From contig NZ_FWXN01000001.1 in NCBI RefSeq assembly GCF_900176385.1, positions 310,001-374,000 of the forward strand: a stretch of DNA of 64,000 bases, in the 5' to 3' direction. The notes under the pieces were generated by a model that had not been told where the DNA came from, did not search any database, and was given only the letters and a program-made list of their open reading frames with translations. Positions 32,474-40,504 of the stretch are shown piece by piece (positions within the stretch are counted from its first letter, which is position 1; every line of letters starts with the position of its first letter). A program made the translations under genes and the position numbers. This stretch comes from Janibacter indicus. Lineage in GTDB: Bacteria; Actinomycetota; Actinomycetes; Actinomycetales; Dermatophilaceae.

Positions 32474-34330
32474 GTGCCAGACCCCAGCCCCTCGCGCGCG
32501 TCCGACGAGGTCTTCGACGCAAGCGTCTTCGACAACCGTGCTCCCTCGGTCGGTCACCTGCTCCGTGACCGCATCGCCAAGAGCCCAGACAACATCGCCT
32601 ACTCGTTCCCCTCGGGCATCGCCTGGGGCGAGCTGACGTGGGCCCAGCTCGGGGAGCGGGTGTGGGCGCTTGCCGCCGGCCTCGTCGACCTCGGGGTCCA
32701 GCCGGAGGACCGCGTCTCCCTGGCGTCGAGCACCCGCATCGAGTGGGTCCTCGCCGACTGCGCGATCATGGCGGCCGGTGCGGCCACCACGACGATCTAC
32801 CCGACGTCGATCAGCGACGACGTCGCCTTCATCGTCGACAACTCCGGGTCCACGGTGATCATCGCCGAGGACGCCGAGCAGGTCGACAAGCTGCGCGAGG
32901 TGCGCGACGCGATCCCCGGCGTGAGCACGGTCGTCGTGGTCGACACCGAGGGCGTCGACCTCGACGACTGGGTCATCTCCTTCGAGGACCTCGAGGCCCG
33001 CGGCGCCGCGCTGCTCGCCTCCGAGCCGGGGGTCGTCGACACCCGCATCGACGGCACCGGCCCCACGTCGCTCGCGACGATCATCTACACCTCGGGCACG
33101 ACCGGCCGCCCCAAGGGGGTGCGGCTGCGGCACGCGACGTGGACCTACCAGGGCGCGGCGATCCGGGCGACGGGCATGCTCACCGAGGACGACGTGCACT
33201 ACCTGTGGCTGCCGCTCTCGCACGTCTTCGCCAAGGTGCTGCTGCTCATCAGCACCGACGTCGGCATGCAGACCGCCGTCGACGGGCGCATCGACAAGAT
33301 CGTGGACAACCTCGGCGAGGTCCGTCCGACCTTCATGGCCGCGGCGCCGCGCATCTTCGAAAAGGTCTACGGCAAGCTGAGCCTCGGCATGCAGGAGGAG
33401 GGCGGCGCCAAGGCCAAGATCTTCGACTTCGCCGCCGAGACCGCCCGCCAGTACTCTCAGGCGCTCTCCGACGGGCGCAAGCCCGGCGCCCTGCTCGGGG
33501 TCCGCCACAAGATCGCCGACAAGCTCGTCTTTGCCAAGGTGCGTGACCGATTCGGTGGCCGGGTGCGCTTCTTCATCTCCGGATCCGCGGCGCTCAACAC
33601 CGACATCGCCCACTGGTTCAACGGTGCCGGCCTGCCGATCCTCGAGGGCTACGGCCTCACCGAGACCTCCGCCGCGGCCACGGTCAACCGGCCCTACGCC
33701 CTCCGCGTCGGCACCGTCGGCTGGCCCAACGTCCAGACGGAGATCAAGGTCGCCGAGGACGGCGAGATCCTCGTCCGCGGCGAGCACGTCATGGAGGGCT
33801 ACCACAACAACCCCGAGGCGACCGCCGAGGTGCTCACCGAGGACGGGTGGTTCCACACCGGTGACATCGGGGAGATCGACGGCGACGGCTTCGTCAAGAT
33901 CACCGACCGCAAGAAGGACCTCTTCAAGACGAGCAACGGCAAGTACGTCGCGCCGTCGCAGATCGAGTCGACCTTCAAGGGGCTGTGCCCCTACGTCGGC
34001 CAGCTGCTCGTCCACGGGGAAAATCGGCAGTTCGTCACGGCGCTCATCACCCTCGACGAGGAGGCCATCAAGCCGTGGGCCGAGGCCAACGGCCTGGCCG
34101 ATGCCAGCTACACCGAGATCGTCTCGTCGATGCAGGCCCATGAGATGGTCCAGTCCTACGTCGACGAGCTCAACGCCGGGCTCAACCGCCACGAGCAGAT
34201 CAAGCGCTTCCACATCCTCGGTCGCGACCTGACGGTCGAGGACGGCGAGCTGACACCGAGCCTGAAGCTGCGGCGCAAGGTCGTCGCCGACAAGTTCAAG
34301 GGCGACATCGAGGAGATGTACCCGAGCTGA
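32474..34330 (+). CDS. Long-chain fatty acid-CoA ligase (AMP-binding, FadD15-like)
   Basis: Adenylates fatty acids and joins them to CoA; 618 residues. Motifs are ATIIYTSGTTGRPKGVRL (about 203-220), PLSHVFAKV, ILEGYGLTETSAAATVN, the GWFHTGDIGEIDGDGFVKITDRKKDLFK run near 455-480, and the catalytic-Lys end GELTPSLKLRRKVV. Domain layout matches the long-chain ACSL/FadD15 group, which has the extra EKVYGKL region. GTG 32474 has AAGGAG 10 nt upstream. It is followed by a terminator hairpin. Confidence 0.93.
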   Translation: MPDPSPSRASDEVFDASVFDNRAPSVGHLLRDRIAKSPDNIAYSFPSGIAWGELTWAQLGERVWALAAGLVDLGVQPEDRVSLASSTRIEWVLADCAIMAAGAATTTIYPTSISDDVAFIVDNSGSTVIIAEDAEQVDKLREVRDAIPGVSTVVVVDTEGVDLDDWVISFEDLEARGAALLASEPGVVDTRIDGTGPTSLATIIYTSGTTGRPKGVRLRHATWTYQGAAIRATGMLTEDDVHYLWLPLSHVFAKVLLLISTDVGMQTAVDGRIDKIVDNLGEVRPTFMAAAPRIFEKVYGKLSLGMQEEGGAKAKIFDFAAETARQYSQALSDGRKPGALLGVRHKIADKLVFAKVRDRFGGRVRFFISGSAALNTDIAHWFNGAGLPILEGYGLTETSAAATVNRPYALRVGTVGWPNVQTEIKVAEDGEILVRGEHVMEGYHNNPEATAEVLTEDGWFHTGDIGEIDGDGFVKITDRKKDLFKTSNGKYVAPSQIESTFKGLCPYVGQLLVHGENRQFVTALITLDEEAIKPWAEANGLADASYTEIVSSMQAHEMVQSYVDELNAGLNRHEQIKRFHILGRDLTVEDGELTPSLKLRRKVVADKFKGDIEEMYPS

Positions 34331-34343
34331 CCGGCCGAAGGGG

Positions 34344-34384
34344 GGTCCGGTGCCGCGGCGTTTGGGACAGCCGCGCACCGGACC
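34344..34384 (+). terminator. Hairpin after the acyl-CoA ligase gene
   Basis: GGTCCGGTGC pairs with GCACCGGACC, extended by CGCGG/CCGCG after a one-base bulge; 12-nt loop. It ends exactly where the next -10 box begins. Confidence 0.75.
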
Positions 34385-34390
34385 TACCCT
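34385..34390 (+). promoter_or_regulatory. -10 box TACCCT, leaderless layout (TIGR03960 gene)
   Basis: TACCCT lies 7 nt before ATG 34398 and abuts the preceding terminator. Confidence 0.5.
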
Positions 34391-34397
34391 TGGAGGC

Positions 34398-36377
34398 ATG
34401 TCCGGTGAGTCGATCTTCCCTGCCCTCGAGCCCCTGCTCGAGCGGGTCAGCAAGCCCATCCAGTACGTCGGGGGCGAGCTGAACTCCACGGTCAAGGACT
34501 GGCACGTCGGCGGCCACGGCCCCGACGGGCAGGACCTCACGGTCCGTTGGGCCCTGATGTACCCCGACGCCTACGAGGTCGGCGTGCCCAACCAGGGCGT
34601 GATGATCCTCTACGAAGTGCTCAACGAGCGCCCCGACGCCCTCGCGGAGCGCAGCTACGCGGTGTGGCCCGACATGGAGGCCCTGCTGCGCGAGCACGGG
34701 CTGCCGCAGTTCACCGTCGACGGGCACCGGGCGATCGGCGACTTCGACGTCTTCGGCCTGAGCTTCTCGACCGAGCTCGGCTACACCAACATGCTCACCG
34801 CGCTCGACCTCGCGGGCATCCCGCTGCACGCGGCCGATCGCGGTGACGAGCACCCGATCGTCGTCATGGGCGGGCACGCGTCCTTCAACCCCGAGCCGGT
34901 CGCCGACTTCATCGACGCGGCGATCGTCGGCGACGGCGAGGAGGCGGTGCTCACCGCCACCGACATCATCGGCGAGTGGAAGTCGCAGGGTCGCCCCGGC
35001 GGCCGCGTCGAGGTGCTGCGCCGCCTCGCCGCGACCGGTGGCGTCTACGTCCCCGCCTTCTACGACGTCGACTACCTCCCCGACGGGCGCATCCAGCGCG
35101 TCGTGCCGAGCGAGACCGGCGTGCCGTGGCGCGTCGACAAGCACACCGTCATGGACCTCGACGCGTGGCCCTACCCCAAGCAGCCGCTCGTCCCGCTCGC
35201 CGAGTCGGTCCACGAGCGGATGAGCGTCGAGATCTTCCGCGGCTGCACCCGCGGCTGCCGTTTCTGCCAGGCCGGCATGATCACCCGTCCGGTCCGGGAG
35301 CGCTCGATCACCGGCATCGGCGAGATGGTCGAGCGGGGCCTGGAGGCGACCGGCTTCGAGGAGGTCGGGCTGCTCTCGCTCTCCAGCGCCGACCACAGCG
35401 AGATCGGCGACATCGCCAAGGGCCTGGCCGACCGCTACGAGGGCACCAACACCGGCCTGTCCCTGCCGAGCACCCGCGTCGACGCCTTCAACATCGACCT
35501 GGCCAACGAGCTGACCCGCAACGGCCGCCGCTCCGGCCTGACCTTCGCCCCCGAGGGTGGCTCCGAGCGCATCCGCAAGGTGATCAACAAGATGGTCACC
35601 GAGGACGACCTCATCAAGACCGTCTCGGCCGCCTACGGTGCCGGCTGGCGCCAGGTCAAGCTCTACTTCATGTGCGGGCTGCCGACCGAGACCGACGAGG
35701 ACGTCCTGCAGATCGCCGAGGTCGCCAAGCGGGTCATCGAGACCGGCCGTCAGGTCGCCGGGCACAACGACATCCGCTGCACCGTCTCCATCGGCGGCTT
35801 CGTGCCCAAGCCGCACACCCCCTTCCAGTGGGCGGCCCAGCTCGGTGCCGAGGAGACCGACGAGCGGCTGCACAAGCTGCGCGACGCGATCCGCGCCGAC
35901 AAGCGCTACGGCCGGTCCATCGGCTTCCGCTACCACGACGGCAAGCCGGGCATCGTCGAGGGTCTGCTCTCGCGCGGTGACCGCCGCGTGGGCCGGGTCA
36001 TCGAGCAGGTCTGGCGCGACGGCGGCCGCTTCGACGGGTGGAGCGAGCACTTCTCCTACGACCGCTGGATGGCCGCGGCCGAGACCGCCCTGGCGGGCAC
36101 CGGCGTCGACGTCGCCTGGTACACCACCCGCGAGCGCGAGGAGGCCGAGGTCCTGCCGTGGGACCACATCGACTCCGGCCTCGACAAGGAGTGGCTGTGG
36201 CAGGACTGGCTCGATGCGGTCGACGAGACCGAGGTCGAGGACTGCCGCTGGACCCCGTGCTTCGACTGCGGCGTGTGCCCGCAGATGGGCACCGACATCG
36301 AGATCGGCCCCACTGGCAAGACGCTGCTGCCCCTCACCGTCCTCGGCTCCGGCCGTCAGGACATGATCAGCTCCTGA
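34398..36377 (+). CDS. TIGR03960 family B12-binding radical SAM protein
   Basis: Predicted radical SAM enzyme of 659 residues. The N-terminal part (about 50-230) resembles a B12-binding fold (VRWALMYPDAYEVGVPNQGV; GLSFSTELGYTNMLTALDL; PIVVMGGHASFNPEPVADF). The radical SAM core follows with RGCTRGCRFCQAG (near 280-292), whose three Cys bind 4Fe-4S, then LTFAPEGGSERIRKVINK. A C-terminal motif, CFDCGVCPQMG, adds further cysteines. Reaction unknown. It is usually next to the TIGR03936 (DUF2344) gene and RNase E; here 3.2 kb separate them. Confidence 0.9.
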   Translation: MSGESIFPALEPLLERVSKPIQYVGGELNSTVKDWHVGGHGPDGQDLTVRWALMYPDAYEVGVPNQGVMILYEVLNERPDALAERSYAVWPDMEALLREHGLPQFTVDGHRAIGDFDVFGLSFSTELGYTNMLTALDLAGIPLHAADRGDEHPIVVMGGHASFNPEPVADFIDAAIVGDGEEAVLTATDIIGEWKSQGRPGGRVEVLRRLAATGGVYVPAFYDVDYLPDGRIQRVVPSETGVPWRVDKHTVMDLDAWPYPKQPLVPLAESVHERMSVEIFRGCTRGCRFCQAGMITRPVRERSITGIGEMVERGLEATGFEEVGLLSLSSADHSEIGDIAKGLADRYEGTNTGLSLPSTRVDAFNIDLANELTRNGRRSGLTFAPEGGSERIRKVINKMVTEDDLIKTVSAAYGAGWRQVKLYFMCGLPTETDEDVLQIAEVAKRVIETGRQVAGHNDIRCTVSIGGFVPKPHTPFQWAAQLGAEETDERLHKLRDAIRADKRYGRSIGFRYHDGKPGIVEGLLSRGDRRVGRVIEQVWRDGGRFDGWSEHFSYDRWMAAAETALAGTGVDVAWYTTREREEAEVLPWDHIDSGLDKEWLWQDWLDAVDETEVEDCRWTPCFDCGVCPQMGTDIEIGPTGKTLLPLTVLGSGRQDMISS

Positions 36378-36462
36378 GGTCCGCGGGCCCGGCACCCTGT
36401 CGGTCGGGACGGGACTCTGCCACGCTGGAGGCACGCACGTCGTCCAGCAGGGGGAGCAGGAG

Positions 36463-36651
36463 ATGTCAGTCCAGACCGGCGCCATGGTCGTGGGGGCCGT
36501 GGCCGTGATCTACGGGATCGGCTTCGCCGTCCTGCCGATGCGGCGGTGGAGCGAGTCCTCGCGCACCCGCTACACGATGGGCGGTGCGGCCCTCGTCGCG
36601 GCGGTTTTCGTCGCGCTCGTCGTCGTCCCGTGGTGGGTGCAGCGCAGCTGA
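36463..36651 (+). CDS. Small membrane protein, 62 residues
   Basis: Not recognised. It has two hydrophobic segments, AMVVGAVAVIYGIGFAVLPM (7-26) and GGAALVAAVFVALVVVPWW (40-58), separated by a basic RRWSESSRTRYTM loop. ATG 36463 has GGGGAG 6 nt upstream, a good ribosome site, which supports a real gene. Function unknown. Confidence 0.6.
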   Translation: MSVQTGAMVVGAVAVIYGIGFAVLPMRRWSESSRTRYTMGGAALVAAVFVALVVVPWWVQRS

Positions 36652-36706
36652 CCAGCCTGCGGCCCCCTTCGGCACGTCACGAGGACGAAGGGGGACAATG
36701 CGCCAC

Positions 36707-39577
36707 ATGACCGCGACGCCGACGACCGCGACGCCCACCGTGCTCACCGAGGCACTGCGCCGGGAGGGGGTCACCGACGCCCGCACCGACGCCCTGACGA
36801 TCGGCATGTACGCCACCGACGCCGGGATCTACCGGGTCCCGCCGCGGGCGGTCGTCTTCCCGAGGCACACCGACGAGATCGCCGCGACCCTCTCGGTCGC
36901 CCGCGAGCTCGGCGTGCCGGTGACCACCCGCGGCGCCGGCACCTCGTGCGCGGGCAATGCCGTCGGTCCGGGCATCGTCATCGACACCGCCCGACACCTG
37001 GGGCGGGTCCTCGACGTCGACCGCGACAGCGCGACCGCGCTCGTCGAGGCCGGCACGGTCCACGCGACGCTGCAGGCCCGTGCCCGCGAGATCGGGCTGC
37101 GCTTCGGTCCCGACCCGAGCAGCCACAGCCGCTGCACCGTCGGCGGGATGATCGGCAACAACGCGTGCGGCAACCGCGCCCTGGGCTACGGCCGCACGAG
37201 CGACAACATCGTGGGCATGGAGCTGCTCACCGCAGCCGGCGCGACCCTGTCCGCGACGACGGGAGTGGCGGGCGGACCCCCTTCGCTCACCGGGGACAAC
37301 GCCCTCGTCGCCCGCCTGACGCAGCTGGCCGACGACCACCTCGGCACGATCCGCACCCAGTTCGGCCGCTTCGGCCGACAGGTCTCCGGCTATGCCCTCG
37401 AGCACCTCGCGCCCGAGCGTGGTGGCGACATCGGCCGCATGCTCGTCGGCTCCGAGGGCACCCTCGCCGTCGTCACGCAGGCCCGGGTGCGTCTGGTCAC
37501 CGACCCGGCCGCCACCTGCCTGGCCGTCCTCGGCTTCCCCGACATCTATGCCGCCGGCGACGTCGCCCACCAGCTGAGAGGGCTGGGCGCCGTTGCGGCA
37601 GAAGGCATCGACTCGCGCATCGTCGACATCGTGCGCCGCCGTCGCGGGCCGCACGCGGTCCCCGACCTGCCGCGCGGCGCCGCGTGGATGCTCGTCGAGG
37701 TGCCGGGGGAGGACCCCGCCGCGGCGCAGGCCGCCGCCGAGCGGGTCTGCCGCGAGATCCCGCACACCGACTCGCTCGTCGTCACCGACCCCGGCCACGC
37801 CCGCTCGCTGTGGAAGATCCGCGAGGACGGCGCCGGCCTGTCCTCGCGCTCGCCCCGCGACCGGCCCGCCCATGCGGGCTGGGAGGACGCGGCCGTGCCG
37901 CCGGAGCGGCTGGGCGACTACCTGCGCGACTTCGACGCGCTGCTCGACGCGCACGACGTGCAGGGCCTGCCCTACGGGCACTTCGGCGACGGCTGCCTGC
38001 ACATCCGCCTCGACGTCGACCTCGACGCACCCGACGCCACCGACCGCTACCGCCGTCTCGTCGAGGAGGCCGCCGACCTCGTGGCCTCCTACGGCGGGTC
38101 GCTCTCCGGGGAGCACGGCGACGGCCGGGCCCGCTCGGCGCTGCTGCCGCGCATGTACGACGCCGAGACGATGGCGCTCTTCGGGGCGGTCAAGCACGCC
38201 TTCGACCCGACCAACCTGCTCAACCCCGGGGTCCTCGTCGACGCCGCACCCGTCGAGGCCGACATCCGCATCCCCGCCGCGCACAAGGTGACCGTGCCGC
38301 TGGCCTTCGGCTACGCGGGCGACGACGGCGACTTCAGCCAGGCCGTGCACCGCTGCACCGGGGTCGGCAAGTGTCGCGCGGCGGGCACGTCGAGCACCGT
38401 CATGTGCCCGAGCTATCTCGCGACGGGGGAGGAGAAGGACTCCACCCGCGGCCGCGCCCGCGCACTGCAGGAGATGCTCAACGGCACGACGATCACCGAC
38501 GGATGGCGCTCCCCGGAGGTCCACGACGCGCTCGACCTGTGCCTGTCGTGCAAGGGCTGCGCCAGCGACTGCCCGACCGGCATCGACATGGCGACCTACA
38601 AGTCGGAGACCCTCCACCAGACCTACAAGGGCCGCATCCGCCCGCGCAGCCACTACTCGCTCGGCCGGCTGCCGCAACTGGCCCGCGTCGCCTCGAAGCT
38701 CCCTCGGGTCGCCAACGCACTCACCTCCCTCCCCGGACTCAAGCGGGTGACCCTGCCCGCGGCGGGCGTCGACCCGCGGCGCAGCATCCCGACCTTCGCG
38801 CGGCAGACCTTCCGCTCCTGGGCCGCCGACGAGGGCCTCGTCGCCTCCGCCGCGCAGGCCGCCGGCACCGACCACCCCGTCGCGCTCTTCGTCGACTCCT
38901 TCACCGACCACTTCTCGCCACAGGTCGGGCGGGCCACCGTGGCCGTGCTGCGCGAGGCGGGCTGTGCCCCCTTCGTCCCCGCGGAGGCGCTGTGCTGCGG
39001 CCTGACCTTCATCTCCACGGGGCAGCTCGACGCGGCGAAGAAGACCCTCACCGAGGCCGCGCACGTCCTCGCCCCGGTCGTCGCCGCCGGCATCCCCGTC
39101 GTCGGCATGGAGCCGAGCTGCACCGCTGCCCTGCGCCACGACCTGCCGGCCCTCGTCGACTCCGGCGCGGCCCGGCAGGTGGCCGGGGGAGTGCGGACCG
39201 TGGCCGAGGTGCTGACGAGCGCCATCGACGAAGGGCGCTGGGTCGCCCCCGACCTCACCGGCACCGAGATCGTCGCGCAGCCGCACTGCCACCACCACGC
39301 CGTGATGAGCTGGTCGGCCGACGAGGCGCTGCTCGCCAGGACCGGTGCCACGGTGACCCGGCTCGGCGGGTGCTGCGGGCTCGCCGGCAACTTCGGCGTC
39401 GAGCTGGGCCACTACGAGGTGTCGGTCAAGGTCGCCGAGCAGCAGCTGCTGCCGGCGATCGAGGCGGCCGGCCGCGAGACGGTCGTGCTCGCCGACGGGT
39501 TCTCCTGCCAGACGCAGATCGCCGACCTGTCGGAGCGGACCGGGGTCCACCTCGTGGAGCTGCTCGCCGGTCGGTGA
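36707..39577 (+). CDS. FAD-binding and Fe-S oxidoreductase (D-lactate dehydrogenase-like, GlcD-GlpC fusion)
   Basis: Oxidises a 2-hydroxyacid, probably D-lactate or similar; 956 residues. The N-terminal PCMH-type FAD domain has VPVTTRGAGTSCAGNA and GGMIGNNACGNRALGYG, then the FAD-oxidase C-terminal domain ends GSLSGEHGDGRARS. After about residue 545 come iron-sulfur motifs (CTGVGKC; LCLSCKGCASDCPTG near 610-622) and two CCG-type half domains (ALCCGLTF; GGCCGLAGNFG). ATG 36707 is 7 nt after GACAAT; in-frame ATG 36698 is possible. It lies between two radical SAM-associated genes. Confidence 0.88.
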   Translation: MTATPTTATPTVLTEALRREGVTDARTDALTIGMYATDAGIYRVPPRAVVFPRHTDEIAATLSVARELGVPVTTRGAGTSCAGNAVGPGIVIDTARHLGRVLDVDRDSATALVEAGTVHATLQARAREIGLRFGPDPSSHSRCTVGGMIGNNACGNRALGYGRTSDNIVGMELLTAAGATLSATTGVAGGPPSLTGDNALVARLTQLADDHLGTIRTQFGRFGRQVSGYALEHLAPERGGDIGRMLVGSEGTLAVVTQARVRLVTDPAATCLAVLGFPDIYAAGDVAHQLRGLGAVAAEGIDSRIVDIVRRRRGPHAVPDLPRGAAWMLVEVPGEDPAAAQAAAERVCREIPHTDSLVVTDPGHARSLWKIREDGAGLSSRSPRDRPAHAGWEDAAVPPERLGDYLRDFDALLDAHDVQGLPYGHFGDGCLHIRLDVDLDAPDATDRYRRLVEEAADLVASYGGSLSGEHGDGRARSALLPRMYDAETMALFGAVKHAFDPTNLLNPGVLVDAAPVEADIRIPAAHKVTVPLAFGYAGDDGDFSQAVHRCTGVGKCRAAGTSSTVMCPSYLATGEEKDSTRGRARALQEMLNGTTITDGWRSPEVHDALDLCLSCKGCASDCPTGIDMATYKSETLHQTYKGRIRPRSHYSLGRLPQLARVASKLPRVANALTSLPGLKRVTLPAAGVDPRRSIPTFARQTFRSWAADEGLVASAAQAAGTDHPVALFVDSFTDHFSPQVGRATVAVLREAGCAPFVPAEALCCGLTFISTGQLDAAKKTLTEAAHVLAPVVAAGIPVVGMEPSCTAALRHDLPALVDSGAARQVAGGVRTVAEVLTSAIDEGRWVAPDLTGTEIVAQPHCHHHAVMSWSADEALLARTGATVTRLGGCCGLAGNFGVELGHYEVSVKVAEQQLLPAIEAAGRETVVLADGFSCQTQIADLSERTGVHLVELLAGR

Positions 39578-39600
39578 TCAGCCCACGACGGGGTCGCCAT

Positions 39601-39606
39601 TAGGCT
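39601..39606 (+). promoter_or_regulatory. -10 box TAGGCT, leaderless layout (TIGR03936 gene)
   Basis: TAGGCT lies 8 nt before ATG 39615. Confidence 0.5.
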
Positions 39607-39614
39607 TGACCCCC

Positions 39615-40346
39615 ATGTCCCCGCAACGCACCCCCGACGGTCCGCCGCCACCGCCGCCGGTCCAGAAGCTGCGCATCCAGTACGCCCGCCGTGGCCGGCT
39701 GCGCTACTCCTCGACCCGTGACTTCGGGCGCGCCCTCGAGCGGGCCCTGCGTCGTGCGGGTGTCCCCATGGCCTACTCCGCGGGCTTCCACCCGCACCCC
39801 AAGATCTCCTACGCCAACGGCGCGGCCACCGGTGCCGCGAGCGAGGCGGAGTACTTCGAGATCTCGGTGACCGAGCGGGTCGACCCCGACGCACTCGGCC
39901 GGGCTCTCGACGCCGCCCTGCCCGACGGGCTCGACATCGTCGCGGTCGTCGACGCCGAGCCGGGGGCGCTGGCCGATCGGCTGCAGGCCAGCCGGTGGCT
40001 GCTGGAGTTCCCGGGCGTCGAGCTGGCCGATCTCGAGCGGGCGGTCGAGGGCTTCCTCGCCCAGGAGCGGGTCGAGGTCAGCCGGATGTTCAAGCGCGGG
40101 ATGAAGTCCTACGACGCGCGCGAGCCCGTCATCCGGGCCGAGACCGGTCGCTCGGACGAGGGCTGTGCGATACTGACGATGGTCGTGCGGCACACCACAC
40201 CTGCCGTTCGCCCCGACGACGTCCTCAGCGCGATCACCGCTGCCACCTCGTTCGCGCCGACGCGATCGCCCAAGGCGACGCGCCTGGCGCAGGGGATCTG
40301 GAGCAGCGAGACCGAGAGCGTGGCCGACCCTCTGGCCACCGACTGA
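39615..40346 (+). CDS. TIGR03936 family radical SAM-associated protein (DUF2344)
   Basis: A 243-residue partner of the TIGR03960 protein. Family blocks are KLRIQYARRGRLRYSSTRDFGRALERALRRAGVPMAYSAGFHPHPKISYANG (continuous here), followed by EYFEISVTERVDPDAL and a C-terminal segment that varies. In many genomes it is adjacent or fused to the radical SAM gene and next to RNase E/G and L21, which suggests a ribosome or RNA role; function unknown. ATG 39615 gives the leaderless layout. Confidence 0.88.
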   Translation: MSPQRTPDGPPPPPPVQKLRIQYARRGRLRYSSTRDFGRALERALRRAGVPMAYSAGFHPHPKISYANGAATGAASEAEYFEISVTERVDPDALGRALDAALPDGLDIVAVVDAEPGALADRLQASRWLLEFPGVELADLERAVEGFLAQERVEVSRMFKRGMKSYDAREPVIRAETGRSDEGCAILTMVVRHTTPAVRPDDVLSAITAATSFAPTRSPKATRLAQGIWSSETESVADPLATD

Positions 40347-40504
40347 GTCGTCGCCGGCCCTGACGGGGTGCCGCGCTGGGCGCGAGCCACGTCGAGGCAA
40401 CACGGACCTTTCCGCGGGCGAGCGCCCGCCACGCCGCGCGGCGGCTGGACTGCACCCCCAGGGGTGCCGGTGTCGGGGTCCTGCCGCGGTGCAGGAGGTG
40501 CCAC
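40347..40504 (+). promoter_or_regulatory. Structured leader region before the RNase E gene
   Basis: This 158-nt gap can form at least two hairpins: GCGGGC-GAGC-GCCCGC (40414-40429) and GCACCCC/GGGGTGC (40452-40467). RNase E mRNAs in other bacteria are autoregulated through leader structure; that role here is inference. The ribosome site GCAGGAGG lies just before ATG 40505. Confidence 0.35.
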
